Assembly: GCF_002161285.1 (NCBI RefSeq)
Contig: NZ_NFHH01000017.1
Location: 1-64,000 of the forward strand
Reading direction: 5' to 3'
Length of the DNA stretch: 64,000 bases
DNA from: Blautia sp. An81
Lineage (GTDB): Bacteria; Bacillota; Clostridia; Lachnospirales; Lachnospiraceae
Shown here in pieces: positions 16,269-26,162 of the stretch. The position numbers were made by a program, and so were the translations under genes. The notes below the pieces were generated by a model, which worked only from the letters and a program-made list of their open reading frames with translations, did not search any database and was not told where the DNA came from. Each line of letters opens with the position of its first letter. The stretch's first letter is position 1.

Positions 16269-16565
16269 ATGGACAAAGCAGTTGTTGCAACGATTATTTT
16301 TGTGGCTGTATTATTGATTTTTGCCGTGCTGGATATTCTTATGATCATATCTCTGGTCCGGCCTGGAGACGAAAGAGGGCAGGTTATTGTATGGAAAGCC
16401 AGTGCTTTTACCCTTCTTGGCATGACAGGTGCTTTGATAATCGAGGTCATTGAAAGTATTGCCAGCGGACAGGAAATGGCGATCAATCCTTTTGTCCATT
16501 TAACAGCTACAGGGATTGTTTATTTCGGCGCACTGTTATTTTTCAAGAAAAGGCACGGTGGATAA
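16269..16565 (+). CDS. small membrane protein (98 aa, three predicted helices)
   Basis: Three hydrophobic stretches (about residues 3-28, 44-63 and 74-91) are joined by short polar loops (RPGDERGQ, ESIASGQEM) with a basic C-terminal tail (KKRHGG). Function is unknown. It is separated by one base from an XRE regulator gene, so the two form an operon; such membrane/HTH pairs are common in Firmicutes. A GTTAAGGGGGA site precedes the ATG. Confidence 0.75.
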   Translation: MDKAVVATIIFVAVLLIFAVLDILMIISLVRPGDERGQVIVWKASAFTLLGMTGALIIEVIESIASGQEMAINPFVHLTATGIVYFGALLFFKKRHGG

Positions 16566-16566
16566 T

Positions 16567-16764
16567 ATGGAAAACAGAATCAGAGAAATCCGGAAAGGGC
16601 TGGGGATTTCCCAGGAAGAGCTGGCAAAAAAATGCGGTGTGTCCAGACAGACGGTAAATGCCATAGAGAATAATAAATATGATCCAACTCTTTCGCTGGC
16701 CTTTCGTCTGGCAATGGAGCTTCAGATACGGGTAGATGAACTTTTTGTATTTCGCAGGGAATAG
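16567..16764 (+). CDS. XRE/YozG-like small HTH regulator
   Basis: The 65-aa protein is one helix-turn-helix domain: IREIRKGLGISQEELAKKCG then VSRQTVNAIENNKYDPTL, ending in VDELFVF. It probably autoregulates the promoter with repeated TGTAAAAAG elements upstream of its operon partner. ATG 16567 is used; the longer upstream reading overlaps the membrane-protein gene. Confidence 0.88.
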   Translation: MENRIREIRKGLGISQEELAKKCGVSRQTVNAIENNKYDPTLSLAFRLAMELQIRVDELFVFRRE

Positions 16765-16777
16765 AGAAGGATGGTAA

Positions 16778-16834
16778 TAAGGAACTGTTGCATTAAAACA
16801 TATTCTCGATTTTGATTAATGCGACAGTTCCTTA
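16778..16834. mobile_element. short MITE-like relative (57 bp)
   Basis: Ends TAAGGAACTGTTGCATTAA (16778-16796) and TTAATGCGACAGTTCCTTA (16816-16834) are inverted copies with one mismatch. The segment TATTCTCGATTTTGATTAATG and following bases to GACAG are identical to the right end of the 5728-5876 element. It lies between the XRE gene and the GH31 stop and may also act as a transcription terminator in both directions. Confidence 0.65.
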
Positions 16835-16839
16835 AAGAT

Positions 16840-18906
16840 TTAGCGGATACCGTTAAACTTTCCAAATGCTTTTTTCAGTTTTCCATTTTGAGAAATATTT
16901 CCGTTGCTGCAGACGATTACCTCTGTAAAGTGTTTCGGATTTTCATAGTCTTTGCTGTTTCCGTCGTCATCGTACAGCTCATAAGCTGCTTTGTCTGTAA
17001 CATATCCTAGCAGATCCAGATGTTCAAAATCCATATCCGCTACGCTTCTTGCGCTTTTTGCCACAGGAATTACATGATTTTTCCGGATAAAGAAAATCAG
17101 TTCTTCCATGGCTGCGGGCACGTAGTGATGGCCTTTTTCCATGACCCGGACATCATAGTCTTCTGGAGTCCGCATAGTCACAAGCATCATATCTTCCGGC
17201 AGATATACATAGCGGCCAGCAGCATTCTGCTCATGGACCGGAGCCACCATGATACTGTCACCTACCATCAACTGATCTTCTACCTGATCTGCAAAAGAAT
17301 CTTCAGGATAATCAAAGGCCAGGGGGCGGAACATCATCTCATCTCTCAGGGCGGCTTTCATGTATTCACTGTATAAATAAGGTAGGAGACTGTAGCGGAT
17401 TTTTATCATATTTCCGCAGGCTTTACTGTTTGAGAACTGATACAGTTCCTGTTCACGGGTTCCCAGGGCGGAATGGTTCCTCATCAGAGGAGTAAAGAGG
17501 CCGAACTGCATCCAGCGCAGCACCAGGTCCTCTGTTGTGTCAGCACCGAAGCCGCCCAGGTCTGCGCCAGTGTACAAAAATCCACACATATTCAGAGAAG
17601 GCATCATTTTGATGTTCAGCAGCAGATGAGACCACCAGGACAGGTTGTCACCCTGCCAGATTCCGCCGTATCGATGCATTCCAATATAGGAAGAGCGGGA
17701 GAACATGAGGATTCTCTTGTCAGGCTCCAGTTCCTCAAAGGCTTCTCCGGCTGCACGGGTCATATTGTATCCATACAGATTATGGACTTTATCGTGACGC
17801 ACAGGAGTTCTCTCTCCATTGAAATTATGGTAAAAGCTGCGGTAATCTTCCGGATTATTAGCAAGTCCCAGGACCAGATCTTTAAAGTGAAAATGAGTCA
17901 TCAGGTCCTGATTTTTTCCCCGGAAAGTTTCCAGTTCATCGAATACTTTTTCCAGCCGCTTTTCTGAGTAGAAAATAGCAGGCTCGTTCATATCATTCCA
18001 GAATCCATCAATGCCCTGTTCCAGAAGAAATTTATACTTTAGACCAAACCAGCGGCGGGCTTCCGGATTCAGCATATCCGGGAAGTGTACCCGGCCTGGC
18101 CATACGGCAGCAACAAAGTCTTTTCCCTCTTCATCTTTGCAGAAATAGCCTTTTTCTACCCCTTCTTCATAAACAGGATAGCCTTCTTCAATTTTAACTC
18201 CGGCATCAATGATAGGAACCAGATGAATATGCTTTTCCTGCATTTCTTTTACAAATTCCGGGAAATTTGGGAAAGTTTCATCGTTCAAAGTAAAATCTTT
18301 AAATCGCTCCATATAGTCGATATCCAGGTAGATGCTGTCCAGGGGAATATCCAGTTCCCGATACCGGCGTTCTACTTCTCGGATGTCTTCTTCAGATTTA
18401 TAACCCCAGCGGCTCTGACCAAAGCCAAAAGCCCACTTGGGCGGGATATAGCTCCGTCCGATCATACGGCGGAACTGATGCACAATGTCTTTGAGATCCT
18501 TTCCGTCTATATAATACAGGTCCATGTCCCAGTTATCCATGGTAATCTCCGCAGTATCTTGCTGAGTATACCCCAGGTCAAAGGTGACTTTTCCAGGATT
18601 ATCCAGGAAGATTCCGAAGGGCTTTTTTTCGGCAAATATCAGAAAATTATGGGCCGCATAGAGAGAATGGGTGTCTTCTCGATGGTTAGGGTCATCGGTA
18701 CAGTCACTGGTGTAGATCCAGCCCCTTTTATTAATGCCCCGTACCTGCTCGCCCAGGCCATATACCGGCCTCCCTTTAGTCATTTTAAAGGAAATTTTTT
18801 CTCCTTTTTTTACTTCTATACAAGGGATCTTACCTTCTTCAACGGGGTAGTTTTCTACTACCGCCTCTGTATTCAGCGGATTTCCGAAACGAAATTTATG
18901 GATCAT
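16840..18906 (-). CDS. GH31 family glycosidase (alpha-glucosidase/alpha-xylosidase type)
   Basis: A cytosolic retaining alpha-glycosidase of 688 aa without signal peptide. It has the N-terminal beta-sandwich (YGLGEQ near residue 48) and the TIM barrel with GFWNDMNEP, where the Asp near 303 is the expected nucleophile. RSSYIGMHRYGGIWQGDN near 408 covers the acid/base and substrate-binding region. Substrate cannot be set; alpha-glucosides or xylosides are likely. AAAGGAGAT precedes the ATG. It is divergent from an AraC gene 129 bases away, its likely regulator. Confidence 0.92.
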   Translation of the reverse strand: MIHKFRFGNPLNTEAVVENYPVEEGKIPCIEVKKGEKISFKMTKGRPVYGLGEQVRGINKRGWIYTSDCTDDPNHREDTHSLYAAHNFLIFAEKKPFGIFLDNPGKVTFDLGYTQQDTAEITMDNWDMDLYYIDGKDLKDIVHQFRRMIGRSYIPPKWAFGFGQSRWGYKSEEDIREVERRYRELDIPLDSIYLDIDYMERFKDFTLNDETFPNFPEFVKEMQEKHIHLVPIIDAGVKIEEGYPVYEEGVEKGYFCKDEEGKDFVAAVWPGRVHFPDMLNPEARRWFGLKYKFLLEQGIDGFWNDMNEPAIFYSEKRLEKVFDELETFRGKNQDLMTHFHFKDLVLGLANNPEDYRSFYHNFNGERTPVRHDKVHNLYGYNMTRAAGEAFEELEPDKRILMFSRSSYIGMHRYGGIWQGDNLSWWSHLLLNIKMMPSLNMCGFLYTGADLGGFGADTTEDLVLRWMQFGLFTPLMRNHSALGTREQELYQFSNSKACGNMIKIRYSLLPYLYSEYMKAALRDEMMFRPLAFDYPEDSFADQVEDQLMVGDSIMVAPVHEQNAAGRYVYLPEDMMLVTMRTPEDYDVRVMEKGHHYVPAAMEELIFFIRKNHVIPVAKSARSVADMDFEHLDLLGYVTDKAAYELYDDDGNSKDYENPKHFTEVIVCSNGNISQNGKLKKAFGKFNGIR

Positions 18907-19035
18907 CTTTATCTCCTTTCTGCTGCTTTGACACAGTTTAATGCCTTATGATATTATTATAGCGGCAGCAGAAGGGATTTTCTTGCATATTTCCAGCTTT
19001 TTCTAACACAATCCTGCTGTCAAAGGAGATTATTT

Positions 19036-19914
19036 ATGAAACAAAACCCTAACCTGTTTGAGGCGGTGCAGCATGGTTCTGCCATGTTCCCCCTGGAATA
19101 CTATCACTGTGTTTTTCCTCTTGGAATCAGTAACCTGCCGGTACACTGGCATGAGGAATTTGAGATTACTCTGGTGCAGAAAGGTACCTGCATCTATCAG
19201 ATTAATCTTCATCCCTATAAAATCAGTCAGGGGGATATTCTGATCCTTCCTCCAGGAATGCTTCATGGAACTGGCGAACAGCCTGAGACAGAATTTATTA
19301 CAGACAGCTTTGTTTTTTGCCTGGATATGCTGGAGAGTCAAAGAACAGACTCTTGTACTACAGAATTTTTTGCCCCTTTGATCAGTGGAATGCTTCGTTT
19401 TCCTGTATATCTTCCGGCAGAAGATTCCATGGCCAGGCTCCTTGGGGAATCCTTTGAGAAAATCCGGCAGACCTTTCTTCAAAAGCCCCTTGGCTATGAA
19501 CTGGAGATTAAGTCGGAGCTTCTCCATTTGTTTTTCCTGCTGTACAGCCAGGTACCGTATCAGCGGAGCAGTCAGGAACACAGAGAGATTACAGAGAAGC
19601 TGAAGCTGGTGCTGCAGTTTATCCAGGATCATTATCAGCAGGGGATTACCGTAAAGGAGCTGGCAGAGCTCTGTCATTTCAGTGAGTACCATTTTATGCG
19701 TTTTTTTAAACGGCATATGAATATGACCAGTATTGAATATCTCAATCAGTATCGGCTGGAAATGGCTTCCCGCCAGCTTGCGGAAACAAATCTCTCTGTG
19801 ACCAGCATTGCTCTGGAGTCAGGGTTTAATAATATTTCATATTTTAACAGGGTATTTAAGCGAAAATTTGGAGTTACGCCTATGGAATACCGCGCTTACA
19901 GTAAAAAGAGTTAA
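19036..19914 (+). CDS. AraC-family regulator with cupin sensor domain
   Basis: The N-terminal cupin (HWHEEFEITLVQKGTCIYQI near 38, then GDILILPPGMLHG) probably binds a sugar. The C-terminal two HTH motifs span about 195-290 (ITVKELAELCHFSEYHFMRFFKR, SVTSIALESGFNNISYFNRVFKRKFG). Length 292 aa is typical. AAAGGAGA precedes the ATG. It is transcribed away from the GH31 gene and towards another AraC gene, and most likely controls the GH31 gene or the wider sugar locus. Confidence 0.92.
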   Translation: MKQNPNLFEAVQHGSAMFPLEYYHCVFPLGISNLPVHWHEEFEITLVQKGTCIYQINLHPYKISQGDILILPPGMLHGTGEQPETEFITDSFVFCLDMLESQRTDSCTTEFFAPLISGMLRFPVYLPAEDSMARLLGESFEKIRQTFLQKPLGYELEIKSELLHLFFLLYSQVPYQRSSQEHREITEKLKLVLQFIQDHYQQGITVKELAELCHFSEYHFMRFFKRHMNMTSIEYLNQYRLEMASRQLAETNLSVTSIALESGFNNISYFNRVFKRKFGVTPMEYRAYSKKS

Positions 19915-20125
19915 CGCAAATGGATGTCTGCAACTTCACTGTTGGTCCAAATCCGGACAGGAAGCTGGAAGAATCCGGCACCGGAGGAAATAATGGTGTG
20001 AGTTCTGCCAAAAGTTTCATGACCTATGAGTTTCCACAATTTTCTGATTAAGAAAAGCTATATAGATATGGATTATTTATACGGAAAACTCAGCAAAGCC
20101 CAGGGACTTTTTGTTATTGTAAGAA

Positions 20126-20155
20126 TTGAAAAAGATCTCATATTTCCTGTATAAT
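20126..20155 (+). promoter_or_regulatory. promoter of the second AraC gene
   Basis: TTGAAA (20126-20131) and TATAAT (20150-20155) with an 18-base spacer, 41 bases before the start codon. The rest of the 281-base gap after the first AraC gene shows nothing recognisable. Confidence 0.7.
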
Positions 20156-20195
20156 GAACAGAAGGGAAAAATCTGTTTAGAGGAGGGCGTAATTT

Positions 20196-20966
20196 ATGGC
20201 TTATAAGGATGAGTGGCTTCTGCTAGAGGCAGATGATGATATAGATGAGATGGAGCACCGGGAGCCCACAGAGGAATTTTTATTCTACCGGGCTGTGGCC
20301 AGCGGAGACGTAGAGCAGGTAAAGAAAAACTGTGAACAAGGTCGATTTGTGGAAGAGGAAGGTGTAGGCGTTTTATCGAAAGACCCCGTGATAAATCTGA
20401 AATATCACTTCGTGATCACAACGGCTATGATCACCCGTCTGTGCAGGCAAAATGGCATGGAGCTGGAACAGGCTTTCAGGCTTAGCGACTTTTATATTCA
20501 GAAACTGGACGATATTTCCACAAAAGAACAGGTCCAGAAGCTTCATGACGAGATGGTCATGGATTATACGGAAAAAATGCGGAAATATTTCCGCAGCGAT
20601 ACCAATTCCAGACATATTAATGTCTGCAAAGAGTATATATATTCCCATATTAAGGAGCGGATCACCATTGAAGATCTGGCTGATGAGCTGGGGGTTTCTG
20701 CCAGCTATCTTTCCAGGCTGTTTAAAAAAGAGACTGGAGAATCCGTCAGCACATATATACGAAAACAAAAAATTGAAATGGCAAAGAACATGCTGAGATA
20801 CAGTGATTATTCCATGATAGAAATTGCAAACCGTCTGGCTTTTTCTTCCCAGAGCCATTTTATCCAGCAGTTCCGTGAGGTAGTTGGAATGACTCCGAAA
20901 AAGTATCGGGACGAATATTATATGGTACAGTGGGATATTACAAAAGAAACAGAGTCTGAACCATAA
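20196..20966 (+). CDS. AraC-family regulator (YesN-like HTH, unusual N-terminus)
   Basis: The C-terminal 105 residues are an AraC double HTH: CKEYIYSHIKERITIEDLADELGVSASYLSRLFKKETG and IEIANRLAFSSQSHFIQQFREVVGMTPKKYR. The first 140 residues are helical and acidic (LLLEADDDIDEME) and are not a cupin or receiver domain; they resemble helical sensor regions of other Lachnospiraceae AraC proteins, with no known ligand. GAGGAGGGCG precedes the ATG. The convergent GH94 gene follows after a shared terminator. It may regulate the divergent GH94/ABC promoters (inference). Confidence 0.88.
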   Translation: MAYKDEWLLLEADDDIDEMEHREPTEEFLFYRAVASGDVEQVKKNCEQGRFVEEEGVGVLSKDPVINLKYHFVITTAMITRLCRQNGMELEQAFRLSDFYIQKLDDISTKEQVQKLHDEMVMDYTEKMRKYFRSDTNSRHINVCKEYIYSHIKERITIEDLADELGVSASYLSRLFKKETGESVSTYIRKQKIEMAKNMLRYSDYSMIEIANRLAFSSQSHFIQQFREVVGMTPKKYRDEYYMVQWDITKETESEP

Positions 20967-20973
20967 GAAGTGG

Positions 20974-21025
20974 AAACAGCACCGGATAAGGCTTTCTGTG
21001 CAGGCCTTATCCGGTGCTGTTTTTT
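20974..21025. terminator. bidirectional terminator between araC and GH94 genes
   Basis: AAACAGCACCGGATAAGGC (20974-20992) is a perfect complement of GCCTTATCCGGTGCTGTTT (21004-21022), with Ts after it on the plus strand. It also overlaps the GH94 stop codon on the minus strand. Confidence 0.92.
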
Positions 21026-23435
21026 AAAGGATCAGAGTGATTTCATTTTCATCCAGAAGCAATTTTTCCGGGATATAATTATCCTCCAGTTCTTTGCCGT
21101 TTAAGAGCAGCTTTACACATCCGGATTCATGACCGGAAGGATTCTCTACAGAAATATGCAGTTTCCTTCCACGGAAATCTTTGCGGATCTCAAAATGATC
21201 CCAGTCCTTCGGAACAGAAGGGGAGATCCGGATACCCTCCAGATCGGGACGGAGTCCTAAAATACCTTCTACACATCCGACCATAACCGTTGAGGCGGTA
21301 CCTGTGAGCCAGTGGACATGAGACCGGCCAAAGTGGCTGCTGGCCCGGCCCTCTGTAAACTGACCGTAGCAGTAGGGCTCCAGACGGCGGATTTCTGCCT
21401 GGTCATTCTGGGCTGCCGGAGCATTTTCTAGGAAATATTCAAATGCCCGTTCTCCATGTCCCTTCAGAGCCTCTGCCAGGATCAGCCATCCCTGAGACTG
21501 AGAGAAGATACCGGCATTTTCTTTTACGCCCTGATTATAGATCACTGCCAGAGCGCCGTCGAAGGCATGAGCGTGATAAGGAGGATCCATAAGGATGGCT
21601 CCGTATTGGGTATTGAGACGTTTATGGACATTTTCCATGATAAGATCTCCCTGGTCTTCGGTAGCCAGGCCGCTGATCACTGCCCAGCTCTGAGGATTCA
21701 GCCAGAAGTTAGCCTCAGGATCTTCGGCAGCCCCGATCCGGTCTCCGGATTCGGTATATCCCCGGATAAAGCGGTCTTTGTCCCAGCACAGAGTCTGGAT
21801 CTTTTCTCCCATGCTTTTCTGAGTCTCTTCCAGAAAACGGAGATACTGGTCGTCTTTTTTATGGAGAGCAAATTTCTTCATTAATGTTAGTGCATAGTAG
21901 AACTGCAGGGCAACAAAAGAAGACTCTCCCTGAGCGCCCAGACGGAGACAGTCATTCCAGTCTGCATACAATCCTGCCGGCATGCCATGAGGTCCCAGAT
22001 GATCCAAGGAGAACTGGATCGCCCGTTTCAGATGTTCATAGACACTGCCCTCCTCTTTATTGGCAAAGGGGATGACTTCATCCAGAAAGCCGGTATTTCC
22101 TGTCTCGGAAATATATTTATAGACTGTAGGGAACAGCCAAAGGGCATCGTCTGCCCGGTATGCGGGATGTCCCGTAGCCTGTACATAGGAAGGATCGTCA
22201 GGAGTATCTTCATGTCCCGGGTTATGGGTGAACTTTACAAGAGGAAGTCCTCCCCCGTTGTTTACCTGGGCAGACAGCATGAAACGTATTTTTTCAGCCG
22301 CCATCTCCGGGGAAAGATGGATGATCCCCTGGATATCCTGCACTGTGTCACGGTAGCCGTATCCGTTGCGCAGACCGCAGTAGATGAAAGAGGCAGCCCG
22401 GGACCAGATGAAGGTTATGAAGCAGTTATAGGCATTCCAGGTATTGATCATAGTGTTAAAGGCAGGACTGGGTGTCTTTACCTGGAGATGATCCAGTCTG
22501 CCGTTCCAGTCTGCTTTCAGCGTTTCAATCTCCTGGAGGATCTGTTCCTGTGGATTTTTGTAGGAAGCCAGAATTTCTGCACATTTTTCAGAGGAATCCA
22601 TTCCCAGGACAAAGAGGATGGTTTTAGATTCTCCCGGCTGTAATGTCACGATGCAGGAGAGAGCGCCGCAGGAGTTTTCGTTATAACTGGTAACATTTCC
22701 CAGATCTCCGGACACTATACCCTGGGGATTCCCATATCCGTGATATTTTCCAAGGAAAACATCCTTGTCTCCGCAGTAGGAAGAAACGTTTTCCCCTGCC
22801 AGACCGAAAAACCGTTCTGTGACATTTTTTTCATCTACAAGCCTGTCCTCCGGCTGGGCATCCAGGTTTCCGTGTATCTGCTGGATAATGGAATTATTCC
22901 GGAACAGGGTCCTGGTTATAAAAAGAGAGTACTGAAGATTGACCTGATCCTGCTCGTAATTGCTGTGATTGGTAAATTCTCCGTATCCGGTTAAAGTAAG
23001 TTCCCGGGTCTCAGAAGACTCATTGGCCACTGTAAGCCCCCATACTTCATAGGTTTTTCCAAGAGGAACATAATAGAGAGCTTCGGAACGGATCCCGGCA
23101 TAGAAAGCAGTCATTTTTGTATAGCCCAGACCATGACGGCACTGGCTGTCATATCTGTCCAGATCTTTTCCTACCGGCTGCCAGGAAGCAGACCAGTAAT
23201 CCTTTGACTGGTTATCCCGGATATAGAGGTATCGTCCCGGCTGATCGAAATTATTGAAGACATACCGGAGGATCCTTCCATTAGCTCCCGATTTGGCGAA
23301 ACTGTATCCCCCTGCATTGTTGGAGATGATAGCTCCATATTCAGGAGAACCCAGATAATTCACCCAGGGAGCCGGGGTATCCGGCCGTTCAATTACATAT
23401 TCTCGGTTTTTATCATCAAAATATCCGTATTTCAT
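21024..23435 (-). CDS. GH94 glycoside phosphorylase, cellobiose-phosphorylase-like
   Basis: Inverting phosphorylases of GH94 split beta-glucosides with phosphate to glucose-1-phosphate. The N-terminus (MKYGYFDDKNREYVIERPDTP, then NYLGSPEYGAIISNNAGGYSF) and the 803-aa length resemble cellobiose phosphorylase. The catalytic Asp lies in YADWNDCLRL near residue 490, followed by QGESSFVA. No signal peptide, so it acts in the cytosol on imported disaccharide. It starts 27 bases after a second GH94 gene: one operon. Substrate could be cellobiose or another beta-glucobiose; family is certain. Confidence 0.92.
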   Translation of the reverse strand: MKYGYFDDKNREYVIERPDTPAPWVNYLGSPEYGAIISNNAGGYSFAKSGANGRILRYVFNNFDQPGRYLYIRDNQSKDYWSASWQPVGKDLDRYDSQCRHGLGYTKMTAFYAGIRSEALYYVPLGKTYEVWGLTVANESSETRELTLTGYGEFTNHSNYEQDQVNLQYSLFITRTLFRNNSIIQQIHGNLDAQPEDRLVDEKNVTERFFGLAGENVSSYCGDKDVFLGKYHGYGNPQGIVSGDLGNVTSYNENSCGALSCIVTLQPGESKTILFVLGMDSSEKCAEILASYKNPQEQILQEIETLKADWNGRLDHLQVKTPSPAFNTMINTWNAYNCFITFIWSRAASFIYCGLRNGYGYRDTVQDIQGIIHLSPEMAAEKIRFMLSAQVNNGGGLPLVKFTHNPGHEDTPDDPSYVQATGHPAYRADDALWLFPTVYKYISETGNTGFLDEVIPFANKEEGSVYEHLKRAIQFSLDHLGPHGMPAGLYADWNDCLRLGAQGESSFVALQFYYALTLMKKFALHKKDDQYLRFLEETQKSMGEKIQTLCWDKDRFIRGYTESGDRIGAAEDPEANFWLNPQSWAVISGLATEDQGDLIMENVHKRLNTQYGAILMDPPYHAHAFDGALAVIYNQGVKENAGIFSQSQGWLILAEALKGHGERAFEYFLENAPAAQNDQAEIRRLEPYCYGQFTEGRASSHFGRSHVHWLTGTASTVMVGCVEGILGLRPDLEGIRISPSVPKDWDHFEIRKDFRGRKLHISVENPSGHESGCVKLLLNGKELEDNYIPEKLLLDENEITLIL

Positions 23436-23462
23436 TATGAATACCTGCCTTTCAATTTCTAT

Positions 23463-26162
23463 TTAAATAAGTTTTATAGTGACAGAATGCAACCCATCTC
23501 CCAGACTATCCAGTGTTTTTTGGGAGAGAACCCCATAAGAATTATCAACAACGGGAAGTTCCCTGCCTTCACAGACAGCGGAAGCAAGGGTATAGTTACC
23601 ATAGTCTTTTCTGTCTGCATTCTCGAAGATGACATCTAAAGTTTTATTGGCAAAAGAGATCCGGATGGAAGCTTTTCCCTGGCTGTCAAATTGCTCTGCC
23701 AGAAGTTTGGGAGCGATGATAAGATCCCCGCCTTCTCCCCGGACGCCGAAGACCTGTGTGACCATGGTCAGCATATACCAGCTGGCGGCTCCTGTAAGAT
23801 AGTGGTACATGCCCCGGCCATCTGAACGGAAATATTCGGGAATCCCAGGATAGATCCGGCTGGTGTTAAAATCCAGAGCTGTATCAGACAGAGATTTCAG
23901 GACTTTCCAGCCTTCCTTTGCATAGCCACGGCGATATAAGGCATTTCCATACATGACAGCCATATGAGAGAATACAGCTCCGTTTTCCTTTTCCCCATAG
24001 GCAAATCCAAACATCCGGCCAAGGTCAAATTTTAATTCATGGAAATCTGTATTCAGCCGGTATCCTCCGATTTCCTTTTCATATAAGTAATGATCGGCGC
24101 TTTTTATAATGCTTCTGATCTGAGGGTCCTCGGCTACTTTTCCCATAATGGCGAAAACCTGCCCTGTAAGCATCATTCGTACCTGGTCTTCCAGGATACC
24201 TTCTACAGCCTGGCCGTGATTGTCATAGTAACTGTTGAACCAGCCTTCTCCCTGGCCGGCCTGGATCCATTCCTGTTTCCGGATGTGCCCGGACAGCCAT
24301 TGGGCTTTGTGCTCAAGATTTTCAGCAAGAGACAGGAGAGAAAATGTTTTTCGTCTGCCGCTGACATGATGGCGGCACAGGGAAGTAAAGCGGGCCAGGA
24401 CCTGCTGCTTCTCGCTGATATTATCGTAAAGTTCTTTATCATCCTTAAGTAAAACTTCCAGCTCTTCCAACAGGTCTGTGGTTTTGACAGATCCGGTGTC
24501 TGCTAAAACACGGATCAGCTCAGCCAGTTCCCGGAGATTCCCAGCATAGGCACAGGTGAAAGCTACACTTTCTCCTCTTTCTGATGCCATGTCTAAGGCG
24601 TCATTCCAGTCTGCTCCCCGGAGCCGGCAGATATTGTGTTCTCCCACCTCATAAAAAGCGGTGAGCTGCTGGATCAGCAGATGCTCCAGGATACTTCCGG
24701 TGTAGATCTGTTCCTGGCCGGTCATTTGAAGGTTTCCCTGGCTTTCTGTCCAGAGGGTATCCAGCTCGGTCCCTCTCCGGGCCTGTCCGTCTTTAAAATA
24801 AGGAACCTGCCTTGTGAGAATCCGGATATCTCCCGTCTGATCAATATAAAGCTTGGTGGTCATCTGCGGCCAGAGACCATGGTCCATCCATACACGGGCG
24901 ATTCCGTTTCGGTCTGCGATAAAGTTTCCGTCTCCGGCTCCTATGATGGTAGCGTTAGTGCCGTCAATGCGGACTCCGGAAAAATTTTTCTCAATCATCA
25001 TTCCTACGTCTTTAGGATCCATTAACAGAAGAGAGAGGCAGTCCTGCCACAGATCCCGCCATCCCCGGCCCCCTCTTCCATAATCATGGTGAGGAAGGAA
25101 AGAACAGCCGAAGAGGCGGCGGAGAAATGGCTGAAAACATACCCATTTCATATAATTGTCAAAATCCCTGTCTCCTGTATGGAAGCCCACATTTACCTTT
25201 TTCTGCCAGTAAGCTTTTGTTTCTTCCAGGAGAGCTTCTGTTTTATCAGCAGTATTGTATTTTTCAAAGAGCTGATCTATTTCCTCTTCCTGATCTGCAA
25301 TGCCAAGCATAAGAATATAGCTGGCCTTTTCTCCGGGATCCAGGATTAATGCGGGGAAACGGAAAGCGCCCATGGCCTCCCGTCCGTCGATCCTTGTAAA
25401 TGGGGGACAGCCGGGGGCCCCTTCATAGACAGCCCGGGGATGGGTGAAACTGCCGCCTTCGCCCAGGAAAGCCTCTGTTGTGGGATAAAAACTTTCAGGT
25501 AATTCTCCCTTTCCACTGCAGCCTTTCACATAATAAATTTTGTGATTAGGCTGATGGCCCCGCTCATCAAAGGACATGGTGGGGCATACAAGAATACCGG
25601 ATTCGTCGGTTCTGATACGGTGGAGAAGAGAGGTTACATGCCGGTGATCCCGTATATTATCAGCGCTGCGTCCGTAAACAGGAATTGCGGCATAGGGAAG
25701 CAGCGCTTGCTTTTCTTTGGAAAGATTTTTTACAGTGACATACATGATTTCCCCATTACAGTCCTTTGGAATAAAAGAAGTAACGGTGGACTCTAACTGC
25801 AATGATCTGGAAGTTCGTCTTACAGACTGCCACATAAAGCCGGCAGTCAGTTCACTGTTATCCTGGAGAGAAGAAAATTTCTGGTTCTCCTGTCCGCTGG
25901 AGACGCCTGCTGCAGAGTAAACGCCGGAATTCTTTACTGCAAACCAGAAATTGCGGCAGGAACGGTTATTATGAAGGTTTTCCGCACTTACCGGTTCCAG
26001 AAGAAAGGTATCCTGGTCTATTTTGGAGTCTCCGCCCAGATTGGGAGTAACGGCACTTTTTAATCCGGCTTCTGAGGCCAGGGGAAAATACAGATAACTG
26101 ATGTTTTCCGGCTGCTGTACAGTAAAAGTGCCTTTGTCATCGATGAAATATAAAGGTTTCAA
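23463..26162 (-). CDS. GH94 glycoside phosphorylase, long form (899 aa)
   Basis: A second GH94 enzyme, clearly different from its neighbour. The catalytic Asp is in RLRGADWNDALDMASERGES near residue 518; DYGRGGRGWRDLWQDCLSLLL near 360 is the (alpha/alpha)6-barrel signature. The length and motif style resemble laminaribiose or other non-cellobiose phosphorylases; specificity is open. The start is TTG, with GGAAGGAG 8 bases upstream. It is divergent from the sugar ABC operon and probably expressed together with it. The pair would phosphorolyse two linkage types from one import substrate. Confidence 0.88.
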   Translation of the reverse strand: MKPLYFIDDKGTFTVQQPENISYLYFPLASEAGLKSAVTPNLGGDSKIDQDTFLLEPVSAENLHNNRSCRNFWFAVKNSGVYSAAGVSSGQENQKFSSLQDNSELTAGFMWQSVRRTSRSLQLESTVTSFIPKDCNGEIMYVTVKNLSKEKQALLPYAAIPVYGRSADNIRDHRHVTSLLHRIRTDESGILVCPTMSFDERGHQPNHKIYYVKGCSGKGELPESFYPTTEAFLGEGGSFTHPRAVYEGAPGCPPFTRIDGREAMGAFRFPALILDPGEKASYILMLGIADQEEEIDQLFEKYNTADKTEALLEETKAYWQKKVNVGFHTGDRDFDNYMKWVCFQPFLRRLFGCSFLPHHDYGRGGRGWRDLWQDCLSLLLMDPKDVGMMIEKNFSGVRIDGTNATIIGAGDGNFIADRNGIARVWMDHGLWPQMTTKLYIDQTGDIRILTRQVPYFKDGQARRGTELDTLWTESQGNLQMTGQEQIYTGSILEHLLIQQLTAFYEVGEHNICRLRGADWNDALDMASERGESVAFTCAYAGNLRELAELIRVLADTGSVKTTDLLEELEVLLKDDKELYDNISEKQQVLARFTSLCRHHVSGRRKTFSLLSLAENLEHKAQWLSGHIRKQEWIQAGQGEGWFNSYYDNHGQAVEGILEDQVRMMLTGQVFAIMGKVAEDPQIRSIIKSADHYLYEKEIGGYRLNTDFHELKFDLGRMFGFAYGEKENGAVFSHMAVMYGNALYRRGYAKEGWKVLKSLSDTALDFNTSRIYPGIPEYFRSDGRGMYHYLTGAASWYMLTMVTQVFGVRGEGGDLIIAPKLLAEQFDSQGKASIRISFANKTLDVIFENADRKDYGNYTLASAVCEGRELPVVDNSYGVLSQKTLDSLGDGLHSVTIKLI

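Noticed and set aside
22740..22994. Small membrane-like frame on the plus strand
   Set aside because: Shadow of the GH94 gene; no ribosome site or family match.
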